Assembly (NCBI GenBank): GCA_028583415.1
Contig: CM053267.1
Span: 50,559,414-50,623,413, forward strand
Reading direction: 5' to 3'
Length of the DNA: 64,000 bases
Source of the DNA: Protea cynaroides
Lineage: Eukaryota > Streptophyta > Magnoliopsida > Proteales > Proteaceae
How positions within the stretch are numbered: position 1 is the first letter of the stretch; the number at the start of each line of letters is the position of its first letter. A model generated the notes under the pieces. That model was not told the DNA's origin. It was given only the letters and a program-made list of their open reading frames with translations, and ran no database searches. Positions 54,071-64,000 of this stretch are shown here, in pieces. The position numbers were made by a program, and so were the translations under genes.

Positions 54071-55021
54071 CTCTAGAGAGGAGAAGGAGATCTGAAGAGG
54101 AGAGGGAGCTGAGAAAGGTTGAAGAGGAGCCTCTGTTAGACGAAGAACACTAAAGTTCGTGAACCAACGGTAAGTGTTTGAACTTTTCTCTAGGTTAAGA
54201 TTTGTGAATGATTGATCAATACCATGCAAGGTTAGGTATTGATCTAAAACCCTAAGTTTCCGTTGAACTCTAATTCACTTGATAAACCCTAGATTGAATG
54301 CTAAACTAAGATTTCTTAGAATGTAGGCCTTGAATAGAAGATAAAAACAATCCTAAAATATTACTCAGGTCTATAATGTATAGAAGGAATCCTAGAAGCC
54401 TTAATGAGTGACAAACGAAAAACGAACACCAAGTTGGTGGTCTTTCGGAGGCATACCGATTGACCATACCGGTGGTACTATATGCGACTGGTATATGCAA
54501 CCAGTACCTCTCGGGTAGCCTGTCAAAGCTCTTTGGTCGACTATACCGGTCATGCCATTGTACAGTGATCTGCGACCGGTATATGCGACCGGTATGTCCA
54601 GATTGGATTGGTTTTTGATCCAGTTGGTTTCCGACCAATGTAAACCCTAAGGAACTAATCTTAATTAAACCCTAACATCGTGTAGGACCCTATGATAGCA
54701 AGATTAGAAGCTGTGACGCGGAACAAGCAAGCAATCAAGCGTTAGGTAAAGAAATTAGACCTAAACCCTAATAACTTAATAACAGTAAAACGTTGTTAAT
54801 ACTTATTGTTCTATGGAGTGTTGATTGTGCATATTCACATGTCATCTTTGCTTTCAGTTATTATAGTTGTTCATGCATACTCGTTATGCTAGGATTGTGT
54901 GCTAGGCATGTGAATATTTACGCTGGTGTGTGAAAAAGGGAAGGACCTGAGGTCTTGAATCATTTCTTACACTAGTACCTTTTCGTATCAGTCCTATCTT
55001 AGCATGCTTAGTGAGGATAAG

Positions 55022-55215
55022 GTATCAGGGGAAGAAAATGGCACTGTAGACTCTGGCCTGACCATCAAACTCGAGCCATATTTCTATGCTGCAGGGAGCT
55101 ATGCTGGGATAAGACCTATTATGATGACATATATGATTGGTTAGTTACGAGTCCAGTTTGCAAACCCTTGCCAATAGAAGCTTACGTGTTGGTATGAATA
55201 AGGTATCAGGGGAAG
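55022..55215. repeat. Direct repeat inside the solo LTR
   Basis: AAGGTATCAGGGGAAG occurs at about 55019 and 55199, about 180 bp apart, each followed by a related segment. The inverted copy shows the same duplication at about 58930-59190 (CTCTATCCCA...CCTACGGCATAGAGATAGAG twice). The duplication therefore predates both insertions. Confidence 0.7.
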
Positions 55216-55878
55216 TGTTGGCGGTGTTTAATTTGGACACTTTAGCTCTATCTCAATTTCATGATGGGTGCATGTGAGACGACAGTGGTGTTTGATCCAT
55301 TGGAAATATTCACACTCGTGTATAGAGGTGTGTTGGTCTCCAATCATTTCTTTAGCACATTGCAAACTTAAAACTAGACCATAATGTGAATATTATTCAT
55401 GCATGTTGCTTGTTGTATTGTCTGATTTTTTACTAAGCTAAGTTGTGAGCTCACCCTTCTATATATACATGTTTTTAGATGTTGATGCAGATTATACTGT
55501 GGAGGACTACGTGGATGCTCCAGTGTATGGAGGCGTTGCTGCTTTGAAAGTGCAAGCAGGGGAGGACAAACATGACGCTTCATGCGAGTGCCCTTACTAC
55601 GTGTATCTCTAGGCTATTCTTAGTTTAGTTATTTTATTTATTTCAGTTGGATTTTATAAACAATGTAAAGATATTTTATCTACATTTTGATATTTGAATA
55701 GAATACTCAGTTCATTTATATTAAGACTTCTGCTGTATCTATTTATATTCTGATTATGATTATGTGCAATAGTTTGTATAAGTAGATACGATCTTATTGA
55801 GATCATGATGTGAACCGTTGATTTAGTGACGATTCACTCACAATTTTAATTCAAACGGAATTGAGGTATGACACATAT

Positions 55879-57440
55879 GACAACTCAACATGAATGAATG
55901 TCCATTGAGCATACACTACATGCTTAGGTGGCAAATTTGGTGGGATAAATAGTAACAACATAATGGGGGATGTAACAAAGTTTATTAGGAATAGTTGTCA
56001 ATAATTAGTTCGTTAACAAGCGTACAGCTGTAAGGGATTATATAAGAATTGCAAATGATCTGAATAAAACAACAAGAATTAATTTGTCTTTTATCTTTTT
56101 CTTCTCATTTCTCCTCGGAGGTTGCTACCTTCGAAGTAGCAGATTCATCCTTATCGATAACAATCTATCAGACAAGTTGAGAAGCATCGGCATACATGCC
56201 GAATGTCCCAATCCATTCGATGAACAATTAGCACGATTAGATAGTAGGATTATTAAGTAAATTCTCCTCCCAACTTTCAAAACACCTTTTTTCTATCAAA
56301 AAAAAAAAAAAAAAAAAAAAAGAAAAAAAGAAAAGAAAAAGAGAATGAAGACAACAGCCCGTTAAAGAAATATTTATATTAAACAGATGATTCAAAACTT
56401 TGTCAGTAGAAGGAGAGGCACGTTGGACGAGGCTTCTCGTTTTTTCAAAAATTATTAACTTCCTTTTGTAAATTTGTCTACCTGAGAAGCGACACACAGG
56501 CAATATTTCTCGTTTTTTCAGTTGGGAAATCCTCTCCTCCTTCACTCCCCGGTTCCCATTTCATTTAGCCATTGAAGTGCGTTAGAGTTCAAACCGATTC
56601 ATATTTCAATGGTTGAATGAGGTGAGAACCGAGGAATCAAAGAGGAGAGGGTTTGGACTCGTTTTTTCAAAGGTATGGTATCGGTATCAGGGTTGGTATT
56701 ATATCAGAAGATTCTATCATATCATACATGTGCATGATCATGCATAAGACGAATCTTTTTTTTTTATATTTATATTGAACTTAAAAAAAAAAAAATTCAG
56801 ACAGTTTATAAAAATTTAATAAAGAAATCTGATTTTTATACTTCGCATATTTATTACCTTTTCATAATATTTCATATTATTTAAAGGAAAAAGAGCTACA
56901 CACTAGCCGTGTGTAATGTCAATTTCACTCTTTCTCCTCATTAATATATTTTCTGTTCATATGGAATGTTTCTTTAATTAAAAAAATTTATATTTAATAT
57001 TAAAAGTACATTAGTGTATAAGATTCTAATATTGTTCTATAAGTTTATGGATCTTCTCTCTTAATTTTTTTAAAATATTTTTAATTTTGAATTTTTTATT
57101 CAAATTTAATAAAATTTTATTGAGTATAATCTTATTAATGGATTCATGTGCTTTAGAACCTTACATGATCAATGTTGCGCTAAGCCGCTAACGCGAACTG
57201 TAGTTTTTCAGTTTAGTTATGGCATGTGTGATTGACTCTCCTAGGGCTCATTCATTACTTGTGCTGTAGTAGGGCCTTTGCTTGTGCTCTAGTAGGGTCT
57301 CGTTAGACGTTGAAAGTCTAAATGTAAGAAGGGTTGTTGTCCTTTAGTCTTGTAAATAACTCAATAAACGTGTTCTAAAAAATATTCTCAATATATAAGG
57401 ATAGTTTTGATATTTTATTTATGGATTGATACAAATCTAT
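55879..57440. other. Intergenic AT-rich stretch
   Basis: A-run with G interruptions at 56299-56340. No gene or bounded element recognised. Confidence 0.5.
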
Positions 57441-60400
57441 CATTAACAAACCCTTTGATGCGTGTCGAGCGCAACCAAAAATAAATTACTCTACCTACAC
57501 TGAATAATAATGATAAGTAAAGATCGATCCACAGAGACTAGTTAATCAAATTGCCTACTTATCAAGAAAAATGGAGGATTTTCTTTTGTAATTTAATTGA
57601 CAACAAAATTAAGTAACAAAAATTCAATTGAAGATGACGTCGATTTAAGAAAATTTACTCACGGCTGCAAATTGATCAGTGACCTTATATATATATATTA
57701 TTCTCTATTCAAATATTTAACCAAAGATTATCAAAAAGTCAGACAATCCTAATCTTTTCTAATTTCATTAATTTGAACCCAGCACATAATTTAATTCTTA
57801 TCAATAAACGAATTGGTATTAAACAATCCTCATGAATTTACTGATAGCATTACACTTTCGGAGGAAGTTAAAGATGAATAACAATCTAACAAGCGTTATA
57901 TTATTTAATTCATTCTATGTTTTCTTTAAACAAGTAACAAAAATTTGGATCATAATTGTTCTACTCAATTGTTATTTTTCCTGAACACAATAACAATTAC
58001 GGATTATGGATTCAGGTTAACAATAAATCACTTAACTCAATTAATTAATAGACCTTTTAATAAACTGAATCATGCAGCCATTAATTTAAAAAATCAAGAA
58101 ATACAGATATTTGAATAAAAAAATAATTAAAATTAAGAACAGAGTCTCATAATTTTATTAATCGGATTGAATTTGTCACACCCCAATTCTGAACCAACCA
58201 GAATGGTGTGAGTGAACCGTCATTGAACCAACGGCTCACACCAGGATCTCTAAGATCGTGTCCACTCATACAAACCATTGCACATAACCACAACCAGAAT
58301 ATAATAAATACAGCGAAAGTTTTTAAATAAATGACCTGAGTATTCTATTGATAAATTTAAATAAATATTCGAGTATCCAAATTCCAAACGTAATTAAATA
58401 TCTTTACATCACTTTAAAAAAATAACTGAAACAATAAAATAAAATCAAAGGTACACGCAGAAAGGACACTCGCATAAAGTGTCATGCTCGTCCTCTCCTG
58501 CCTGTACGTCTAGAGCAGCAACATCTCCATACGTCGGAGCGTTCACGTAATCATTCACCATATAACCTGCATCAACATCTAAAAACATGTATATATACAA
58601 GGGTGAGCTTACAACTTAGCTCAGTAAGACAATCAGACAGTGTATCAATATTATATGCATGAGTAACAATCATTTTATGCTGGGGTATGGTTTAAGTTTG
58701 CAATATGATATAGAAAGGTTCGGAGACCGCCTCACCTCCATCAGCTCCATACACGAGTGTATAGAATCGCACAGCAGATCACACCACCACCGACCCACAT
58801 GCACCCATCATGGAATAGAGATAAAGCTAAGGCATCCACTACCTCCCCTGATACTCCACCCATATCAATACATAAGCCCCTATTGGCTAGGGCTTACAAA
58901 CTGGGCTCGCAACTAATCAATCCTATATGTCATCACTGTAGGCTCTATCCCAGCACAGCTCCCTACGGCATAGAGATAGAGCTAGAGCATGGTAGCCAGG
59001 CCGGAGACCACAGTGCCACGACCTTCCCCTGATATCCTATCCGCACCAAGCATACTAAGACAGAACAATACGCAAGTAGACTCTATCCCAATATCACTCC
59101 CTACGGCATAGAGATAGAGCTAGAACGTGGTGGCTAGGCCAGAGACCACAGTGCCACAACCTCCCCCTGATACCTTATCCGCACTAAGTATGCTAAGATA
59201 GAATATTACAAAAAGGTGCTAGTGTGAGGAATGATCCCAGACCCCAGACCCTCCCATTCCACACACCAACGAAAACAATCACATGTCTAGCAATCACATC
59301 CTAGCATTGCGAATATGCATAAACAATAATAATAGCTGAAAATAAAGGATGACATGCAATATGCACAAACACTAATCCACATATTCATTGTTATTTACAA
59401 TAGTTTACTGTTCATTAATTATTAGGGTTTAGGTCTAATTTCCTTACCTGACGCTCGTTTGATAGCTTGCTCTACGTCGTAAGATCCAAACATGCTATCA
59501 CAAAGTCCTACATAATATTAGGGTTCAATTAGAATGGTTTCTTAGGGTTTACGTTGGTCGAAAATCAACGAGGTTACAAATACCTCTCACAGAGCTGACC
59601 GGTCGCAGGTACCGATCGCAGCTCTGTGGGGAAAACTGGCGACCGGTATGGTCAGTCGGTCCCCACTGGCTACTCCCCGAGAGATACTGGTCGCAGTACC
59701 GGTCGCATGACCTGTGACCGGTATGGTCGATCGGTATGTCTCCGGAAGACCATACGCTTGATTTTTCGACTGTCGTCAATCATTCTTTATTGATTTCGGA
59801 GTTTCTCCTACACATTCTAAGTCTGAGCTTTGAGTTGGAGTTGTTTCCAACTCCATTCAAGTCTAGTTTTGAATTATATTCATCATAGAACTCGAATCTA
59901 GGGTTTATCGATTAAATTAGGGTTTGATGGCAAAGTAGGGTTTAGGTTAATACCTGCTTTGCATGGTATTGATCCCAACAACTCAACCATCCTAGAGTCA
60001 TAATGTGAGAGGAAGGGTTTAAACACTTACCGTCGACTGGCGTAGGGTGTGCGTCGTCGAACGGCAACGACAACTCTTCCTTCTTCTTCCTAGCTCCTTC
60101 TCCTTCTCCAATCTCCTTCTCCTCTCTAGGGTTTGTGAGGATCAATTGAAGGGATTCTAGGAGGCTTAGAGGGGTTTAAATAGGCTAGGAATTAGGTTTA
60201 GAAAGCCTCTTAGGATTAGAAAAGTCTTAGGATTCGAAATTAGAAAAGTGAGACCCGCAGAGATCCAATTCTGGATCTTGGTAGTCTGCTGCGCAGATCA
60301 TACCGGTCGACCGGCACCATAGACCGGTACCATCGACCGGTATGAATGAAATTCATACTTAAGTTGGTCTGTTTGGTCCGATTTCATACTTGATTGTCAT

Positions 60401-61090
60401 CCGCTCGTCCCGTCTGGCCCGGTGATGATTGAAAGACCTGTTACGACTTGAAATCAAGGTTTAGATCGGATTCACGGAGTGCGGGTCTTACAGAATTCTC
60501 CTTGAATCGACTAAAGAACTTAGCTAGACATGATAGAAAAGAAAGACAAAAGAAATAAAACTATCTTCTCAATAATTCTTGGATGCTCTATTACGTACCA
60601 TTTACATTGCTTAAATAATCAGAATAGAGAAGATTAAAACTGGTATGTCTAGAATTGACAATCTTATTACATGAAAATAAAGATTAAACAAAATCCTCTT
60701 GTTTAGATTAGATAGAAAATCATTCCATCATTAACTAAATGCTACCTCTAGACTTGTCAATCTTTGTAATATTCCATAGAGGTATATATTCTCTTCAAGA
60801 TTTCTGACAATCAATCAAATCTTTTCAATAATAAACTTTCTATAGGTGGTAATCTTCCTTCTCTGGTTTGAATTCAAATCAGTTTTCCAGATCAGATTTT
60901 TAGATCATCGTTTGATTTCTAGAATTTTTTTCACATTAAAAAACCTGCATGAAATTTAGAAAGTCATTATTGAAAATATTAGAAGTTTTTTATTTTAAAC
61001 ATAAATTATCAATACTTTCCACCAATGTCTTATATATAAGAAATCATCACAAATGAGTACCATAAGACATATAATATGTTAAATAGACTA
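57440..61090. repeat. Old retroelement-like sequence split by a solo LTR
   Basis: Sequence such as GATCGATCCACAGAGACTAG (about 57513) is of a type I associate with noncoding regions of plant LTR elements. It continues after the solo LTR, where ATTGAATT|CTCCTTGAATCG rejoins across 58173/60493. It is therefore the older host of the 58174-60492 insertion. No coding domain remains. Confidence 0.4.
58174..60492 (+). mobile_element. Solo LTR, copy 2 (2,319 bp)
   Basis: Begins TGTCACACCCCAATTCTG and ends GTGCGGGTCTTACA (TG...CA). A perfect 5-bp duplication GAATT flanks it (58169-58173 and 60493-60497). It carries the same internal blocks as 53485-55873 in opposite orientation, with no primer-binding site or coding region between. 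CCGGTATG/CATACCGG words cluster at 59590-59750 and 60300-60345. TTTAAATAGGC near 60173 is a possible LTR TATA. Confidence 0.92.
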
Positions 61091-61185
61091 AATTTAAGAA
61101 AAATAAATATATAAAATTATGAATCCAACACCTTTCTTATTACAAGATTAAATATTACAAGATATCATGAATCATTTGAGCCTAG

Positions 61186-61188
<3 letters not shown>

Positions 61189-61218
<30 letters not shown>

Positions 61219-61237
61219 ATATATATAGAGAGAGAAG
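61189..61237. repeat. (CT)n-(TA)n-(GA)n palindromic microsatellite
   Basis: CT units at 61189-61214, then ATATATATA, then AGAGAGAGA. The two flanks can pair into a hairpin. It lies 110 bp upstream of the C2-protein TATA box. Confidence 0.85.
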
Positions 61238-61346
61238 GTGTCCAAATGAAGCATCCATCTGATCCGCTCCATTTTCATCGCCCCGTTTTACCAAGGCATT
61301 TTCGTAATATCTTTCCAAATCAAGGGCATTCTTCAGATAGTCAAGC

Positions 61347-61354
61347 TATAAATA
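61347..61354 (+). promoter_or_regulatory. TATA box of the C2-domain gene
   Basis: TATAAATA, 82 bases before the ATG codon's region. A CT-rich leader (61409-61422) follows, typical of a plant core promoter and 5'UTR. Confidence 0.8.
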
Positions 61355-61435
61355 CCACCCAAACGGGTCTCTTTTCTCAGTAAACCGAAACAACAGAGCC
61401 TGATACCTCTCTCTCTCTCTCCTAAAAACTCAGCA

Positions 61436-62290
61436 ATGGCGTACTACGGTCACCCACCATCAAAACCTCCCATGGAAGCAAAAGTCACCATCTCCTCCGC
61501 CAAAGACCTCAAAAACATCAACTGGCGACACGGCCCTCTCAAACCCTACGCCGTCGTCTGGATCGACCCTAAAGCCAAATTCTCCACAACCGTCGACCAC
61601 AACGGTGACACCTGTCCCAATTGGGACGAAACCCTCATCATCCCTGTCACCGTTCCGATCGACGAAGCCACCCTCTTCATCGACGTCGTCCAAGCCGACG
61701 CCGACGAAGACACAAAACCCTTGATTGGTTCCACGCGGGTCCCACTTAAGGAAATCCTGGATGACGTCGGCGTCGGCGAATCTGTTTTCCGTACACTCCA
61801 GCTCCGGCGACCTTCTGGCCGTCCCCAAGGCAAGCTAGAGGCTAAAATCCAGGTAATCGATACTCGCTATCATGCACCGGATGCATACTACGCACCTCCT
61901 TATGGAGTTCCTCCTCCACCTGCTAACACTTCTCGAGATTTCTCTACTCCTTACGGTTATCCGTACGCTCCACCGACTTATGCTGCGGCGCCGCCACCTG
62001 TAGAATATGCTCCGGCGTACGGTCAGCCGCCGGTGTATGGATATGGAGGCGGGGCTGTGGAGGAGAAGAAGAAGAGTAAGTTTGGGATGGGAACGGGATT
62101 GGCTGTGGGTGCGGTTGCAGGGGTGTTGGGTGGGTTAGCATTAGCAGAGGGTGCAGAGTACCTGGAGGATAAGATTGCTGATGACGTGGCAGAGAAGGTT
62201 GAGGATGATTTACGTTATGATGATGATGATGACTTTCGTGGGGGTCGCGAGGATGATTTTGATGATGGGTTTGGTGGTGATGATTTCTAA
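61436..62290 (+). CDS. SRC2-like C2-domain protein, 284 aa, intronless
   Basis: Residues ~14-140 form a C2 domain (EAKVTISSAKDLKNINW, YAVVWIDPKAKFSTTVD, GDTCPNWDETLIIPV, FIDVVQADADEDTKPLIGS), a fold that docks on membranes, often with calcium. A Pro/Tyr-rich region follows (~148-207; YAPPYGVPPPP, YGQPPVYGYGGG). Then a Lys cluster, a Gly/Ala-rich hydrophobic stretch at ~216-236 (GMGTGLAVGAVAGVLGGLAL), and an acidic Asp/Gly-rich tail. This order is that of plant SRC2 and related C2 proteins linked to stress and membrane association. In loop 1 the position usually Asp before PYAV is Lys (LKPYAV), so calcium binding may be weakened; several Asp remain in the DPKAK, VDHNGD and ADADED loops. The start ATG is in GCAATGGCG, a good plant context. 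The GC-rich codon use stands out from the surroundings. Confidence 0.92.
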   Translation: MAYYGHPPSKPPMEAKVTISSAKDLKNINWRHGPLKPYAVVWIDPKAKFSTTVDHNGDTCPNWDETLIIPVTVPIDEATLFIDVVQADADEDTKPLIGSTRVPLKEILDDVGVGESVFRTLQLRRPSGRPQGKLEAKIQVIDTRYHAPDAYYAPPYGVPPPPANTSRDFSTPYGYPYAPPTYAAAPPPVEYAPAYGQPPVYGYGGGAVEEKKKSKFGMGTGLAVGAVAGVLGGLALAEGAEYLEDKIADDVAEKVEDDLRYDDDDDFRGGREDDFDDGFGGDDF

Positions 62291-62329
62291 CGTGCGCAGT
62301 GGGTGTGATCTTGGTTTTATTTTTTAAAT

Positions 62330-62336
62330 TTAAATA
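62330..62336 (+). terminator. Possible polyadenylation signal of the C2-domain gene
   Basis: AATAAATT-type motif about 40 bases after the stop codon at 62288-62290. Confidence 0.45.
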
Positions 62337-62554
62337 AATTTCATGATTGTCAAGAGCTTTTACTTTTGTGACTAGGAAGGATGGATAGTCTGTCCTGTCA
62401 AAGGTGATATAATATTAGAATTAGGTTGTGGAATGTCAGTGATTGCGAATATGCTTTGGTTCTTTGTCTGGGTTTTTTAGGTTTACCTTTTTGGGTTGCT
62501 TTGGAATTATTTGGTGCTTGGATGATAAGAAACAAATGGGGAAGTTAGGTTTAC

Positions 62555-62732
62555 GGATCCAAATCGTCTCCTGTCAGGGTTTGGCAGAAGACTCGGCTGT
62601 AACTAATCGATATTCGATACGTGGGTGTCAGTTCGATCTGAATTATCCATCCCAACCAACACCCATGTATTGGGCATTGGCTGGATGCAGTCGAGTTTTC
62701 TACTGAACCTCTAGCAGGAGATGATTTCTATA
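62555..62732. mobile_element. Diverged Mutator-like foldback MITE, copy 4
   Basis: Starts GGATCCAAATCGTCTCCTGT, matching the family end; the right side has CAGGAGATGATTT, the expected partner, before decaying. Inner arms ACACCCATG / GTGGGTGTCA partly pair. No duplication found. Confidence 0.6.
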
Positions 62733-63254
62733 CGATGGTAAGGGGTTAGGATCGTTTGGTTGGGAAAGTTGAGAAGAAGTTTTGTGGAAGCAATATTTTT
62801 ATAAAGTTTGGATTACCTGCATGTAATCTTCATGTGATTTCATCTCATCGATGTCAATAGGTGTGGGATCCACTTATAGAGTGTGGGATCTACTGGTTAT
62901 GGAGTGTGATGGGAACGAGGGAGAGTTAAATACATGCAAGTGAATTATTCTTGTTTTATTAGAGAAGTTTTAGAAAATTTCTCTTGTTTCTTTCTTAAAG
63001 GAAGAATGAGAAAATGTATACAACCATGGGTGATTGTATCAGACTGTTCCCGAATATGTTTTGGTTCTCTGCGTGTTTGGGTGTTGGGAATTGGAATGAT
63101 TAAATCAACAGGGGAAGGTGCTTGGAAACTCTGTAGAAGATGCCTTCAGAAATTATTTGAGATGATGCCTCTTTGACCTGTAGGATCGTTAGAGAATGGC
63201 AAGTGGAAACTATTGATGTGATTAACCGTTAGATTGGAATAGTTGATTTATTCG

Positions 63255-63640
63255 TTTTCCCACACTACAAGTGGGTATCAATATTAAATCTAACCAAAAA
63301 CTGGAATCAAAATTGGCCCATAAAAACCGGTCGAATAAAACCATAAATAATTGGTTCAATTTTGATTATGGATCGATTATAGACCGAACTGAAACCAGTT
63401 AGCAAGTGTACATGGTGGTTTGATTGTTTTTTTTTTTTTATAATTTTATTTGATTGTTATCGGTTTGAAAATGATTATTTATTTGTTCAAAATCAAATCG
63501 AACAAAATATTTCTCATAATATTCGAAACTAAAACAAAACTGATTCGATTTTTGTTGGCTGGTTTTTATTTCTATTTTTGACCCGGTTCAGTTTTTCAGT
63601 AGTAATCGGCAATGTACCCGGTTCCACCATCTAAGAAGCC
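63255..63640. repeat. Noncoding AACCGGT/ATCGGTTT-rich element
   Basis: GGTATCAATATTAAATCTAA at its left and ...CCGGTTCCACCATC at its right; interior of AAAACCGGTCGAA and TTGGTTCAATTTT words. Similar in style to 49870-50380. Probably a decayed hAT-type MITE. Confidence 0.3.
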
Positions 63641-63840
63641 TTTGAGAATATTAAAAAAAAAAAAAAAAACTCAAATCCAACTCCATAAGAGAACAGTTAA
63701 ATTACTTTCAATAAACACTCTTTCAAATCAAGAATCAGGTGCCAAGTTGGAATCTTGGCATGGGCAAAGGACCTAAACCCAAGAATGAGATTTTTTGGCT
63801 GGCATGTGGCTCATGGAAAATTTCCAACTGATGATCTATC

Positions 63841-64000
63841 GGATCCGCATCCTCTTCACCTAGCGATTCTGGCAGGACGGTGGCAACCTTGTTTGGATGG
63901 TCGACACATGGTTCTCGGTGAATCCGAGACTCATGTTCAAGCCAACACCTCCTGTCGGCTTGGCTTGTCAACTGGGGTGTCGACTTGAACATGAATCTCG
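63841..64000. mobile_element. Mutator-like foldback MITE, copy 5 (cut by window end)
   Basis: Starts GGATCCGCATCCTCTTCACC, continues with GGCAGGACGGTGGCAACC and GGTTCTCGGTGAATCCGAGA as in copy 1, passes the loop (GTCGGCTTGGCTTGTC) and enters the right arm before the window ends. Confidence 0.85.

Larger units (their letters stand above)
53485..55873 (-). mobile_element. Solo LTR, copy 1 (2,389 bp including a nested MITE)
   Basis: Homologous in inverted orientation to 58174-60492. Shared blocks include CCGATCTAAACCTT (53509), GACGGGACGAGCG-type (53567), ACCGGTATGNNCGACCGGTA, GGTATCAGGGGAAG (repeated at 55022 and 55201) and CTCACCCTT-TATATATACATG. A perfect 5-bp duplication CATAT flanks it (53480-53484 and 55874-55878). 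One terminus has decayed from TG to TA. The 2.1 kb left after removing the MITE, the 5-bp duplication and the absence of an interior indicate a solo LTR formed by recombination between the LTRs of a large element, probably Gypsy-type. Confidence 0.85.

Noticed and set aside
61460..62141. Minus-strand ORFs opposite the C2 gene
   Set aside because: Shadows of a GC-rich coding frame; no homology.
1..64000. tRNA or rRNA genes, CRISPR arrays, bacterial operons, viral insertions
   Set aside because: None seen. tRNA-like words are limited to a SINE candidate and retroelement primer-binding sites.

Overview
This is plant nuclear DNA: short exons with GT-AG introns, intact coding islands separated by retrotransposons, hAT and Mutator-type elements and microsatellites. 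I cannot name the species. The glutamate-cysteine ligase has an alanine where Brassicaceae enzymes carry the second cysteine of the CC1 redox pair. From memory that pair is rosid-restricted, so a flowering plant outside the rosids is a reasonable guess.

Three genes are supported, all on the + strand. (1) 596-3097: the last five exons of a lambda-class glutathione S-transferase whose N-terminal exons lie upstream of the window. (2) 14812-48794, probably with a 5'UTR exon at about 9462-9587: a complete GSH1-type plastid glutamate-cysteine ligase of 15 coding exons and 525 codons over 34 kb. Every junction keeps phase. (3) 61436-62290: an intronless 284-aa SRC2-like C2-domain protein with its own TATA box. 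The first two both belong to glutathione metabolism: GSH1 makes the precursor and lambda GSTs use glutathione. Their proximity is seen; any functional reason for it is inference.

Most of the rest is transposon-derived, and several elements could be delimited to the base by terminal repeats and target duplications. The probable 5'UTR intron of GSH1 holds a decayed Ty1-copia element (10571-13593). The 14.8-kb intron (25954-40797) holds a 5,075-bp hAT element (30319-35393, perfect 8-bp duplication, broken transposase), two of three copies of a 608-644-bp hAT-like MITE, a 125-bp MITE, an RTE-type LINE fragment, and a TIR-bounded element with a copia start and a TRIM nested inside. The last intron holds a complete 2,384-bp non-autonomous LTR element (44082-46465, perfect 5-bp duplication) with eight hairpin motifs.

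Downstream of GSH1 (49-64 kb) the layout is a five-copy Mutator-like foldback MITE family with 9-bp duplications, and two 2.3-2.4-kb solo LTRs in opposite orientation, each with a perfect 5-bp duplication. One solo LTR was later hit by a foldback MITE, so the order of insertion can be read. I found no tRNA or rRNA genes and no CRISPR. No gene set suggests a new biochemical system; the most novel material is the mobile-element families and their end structures.
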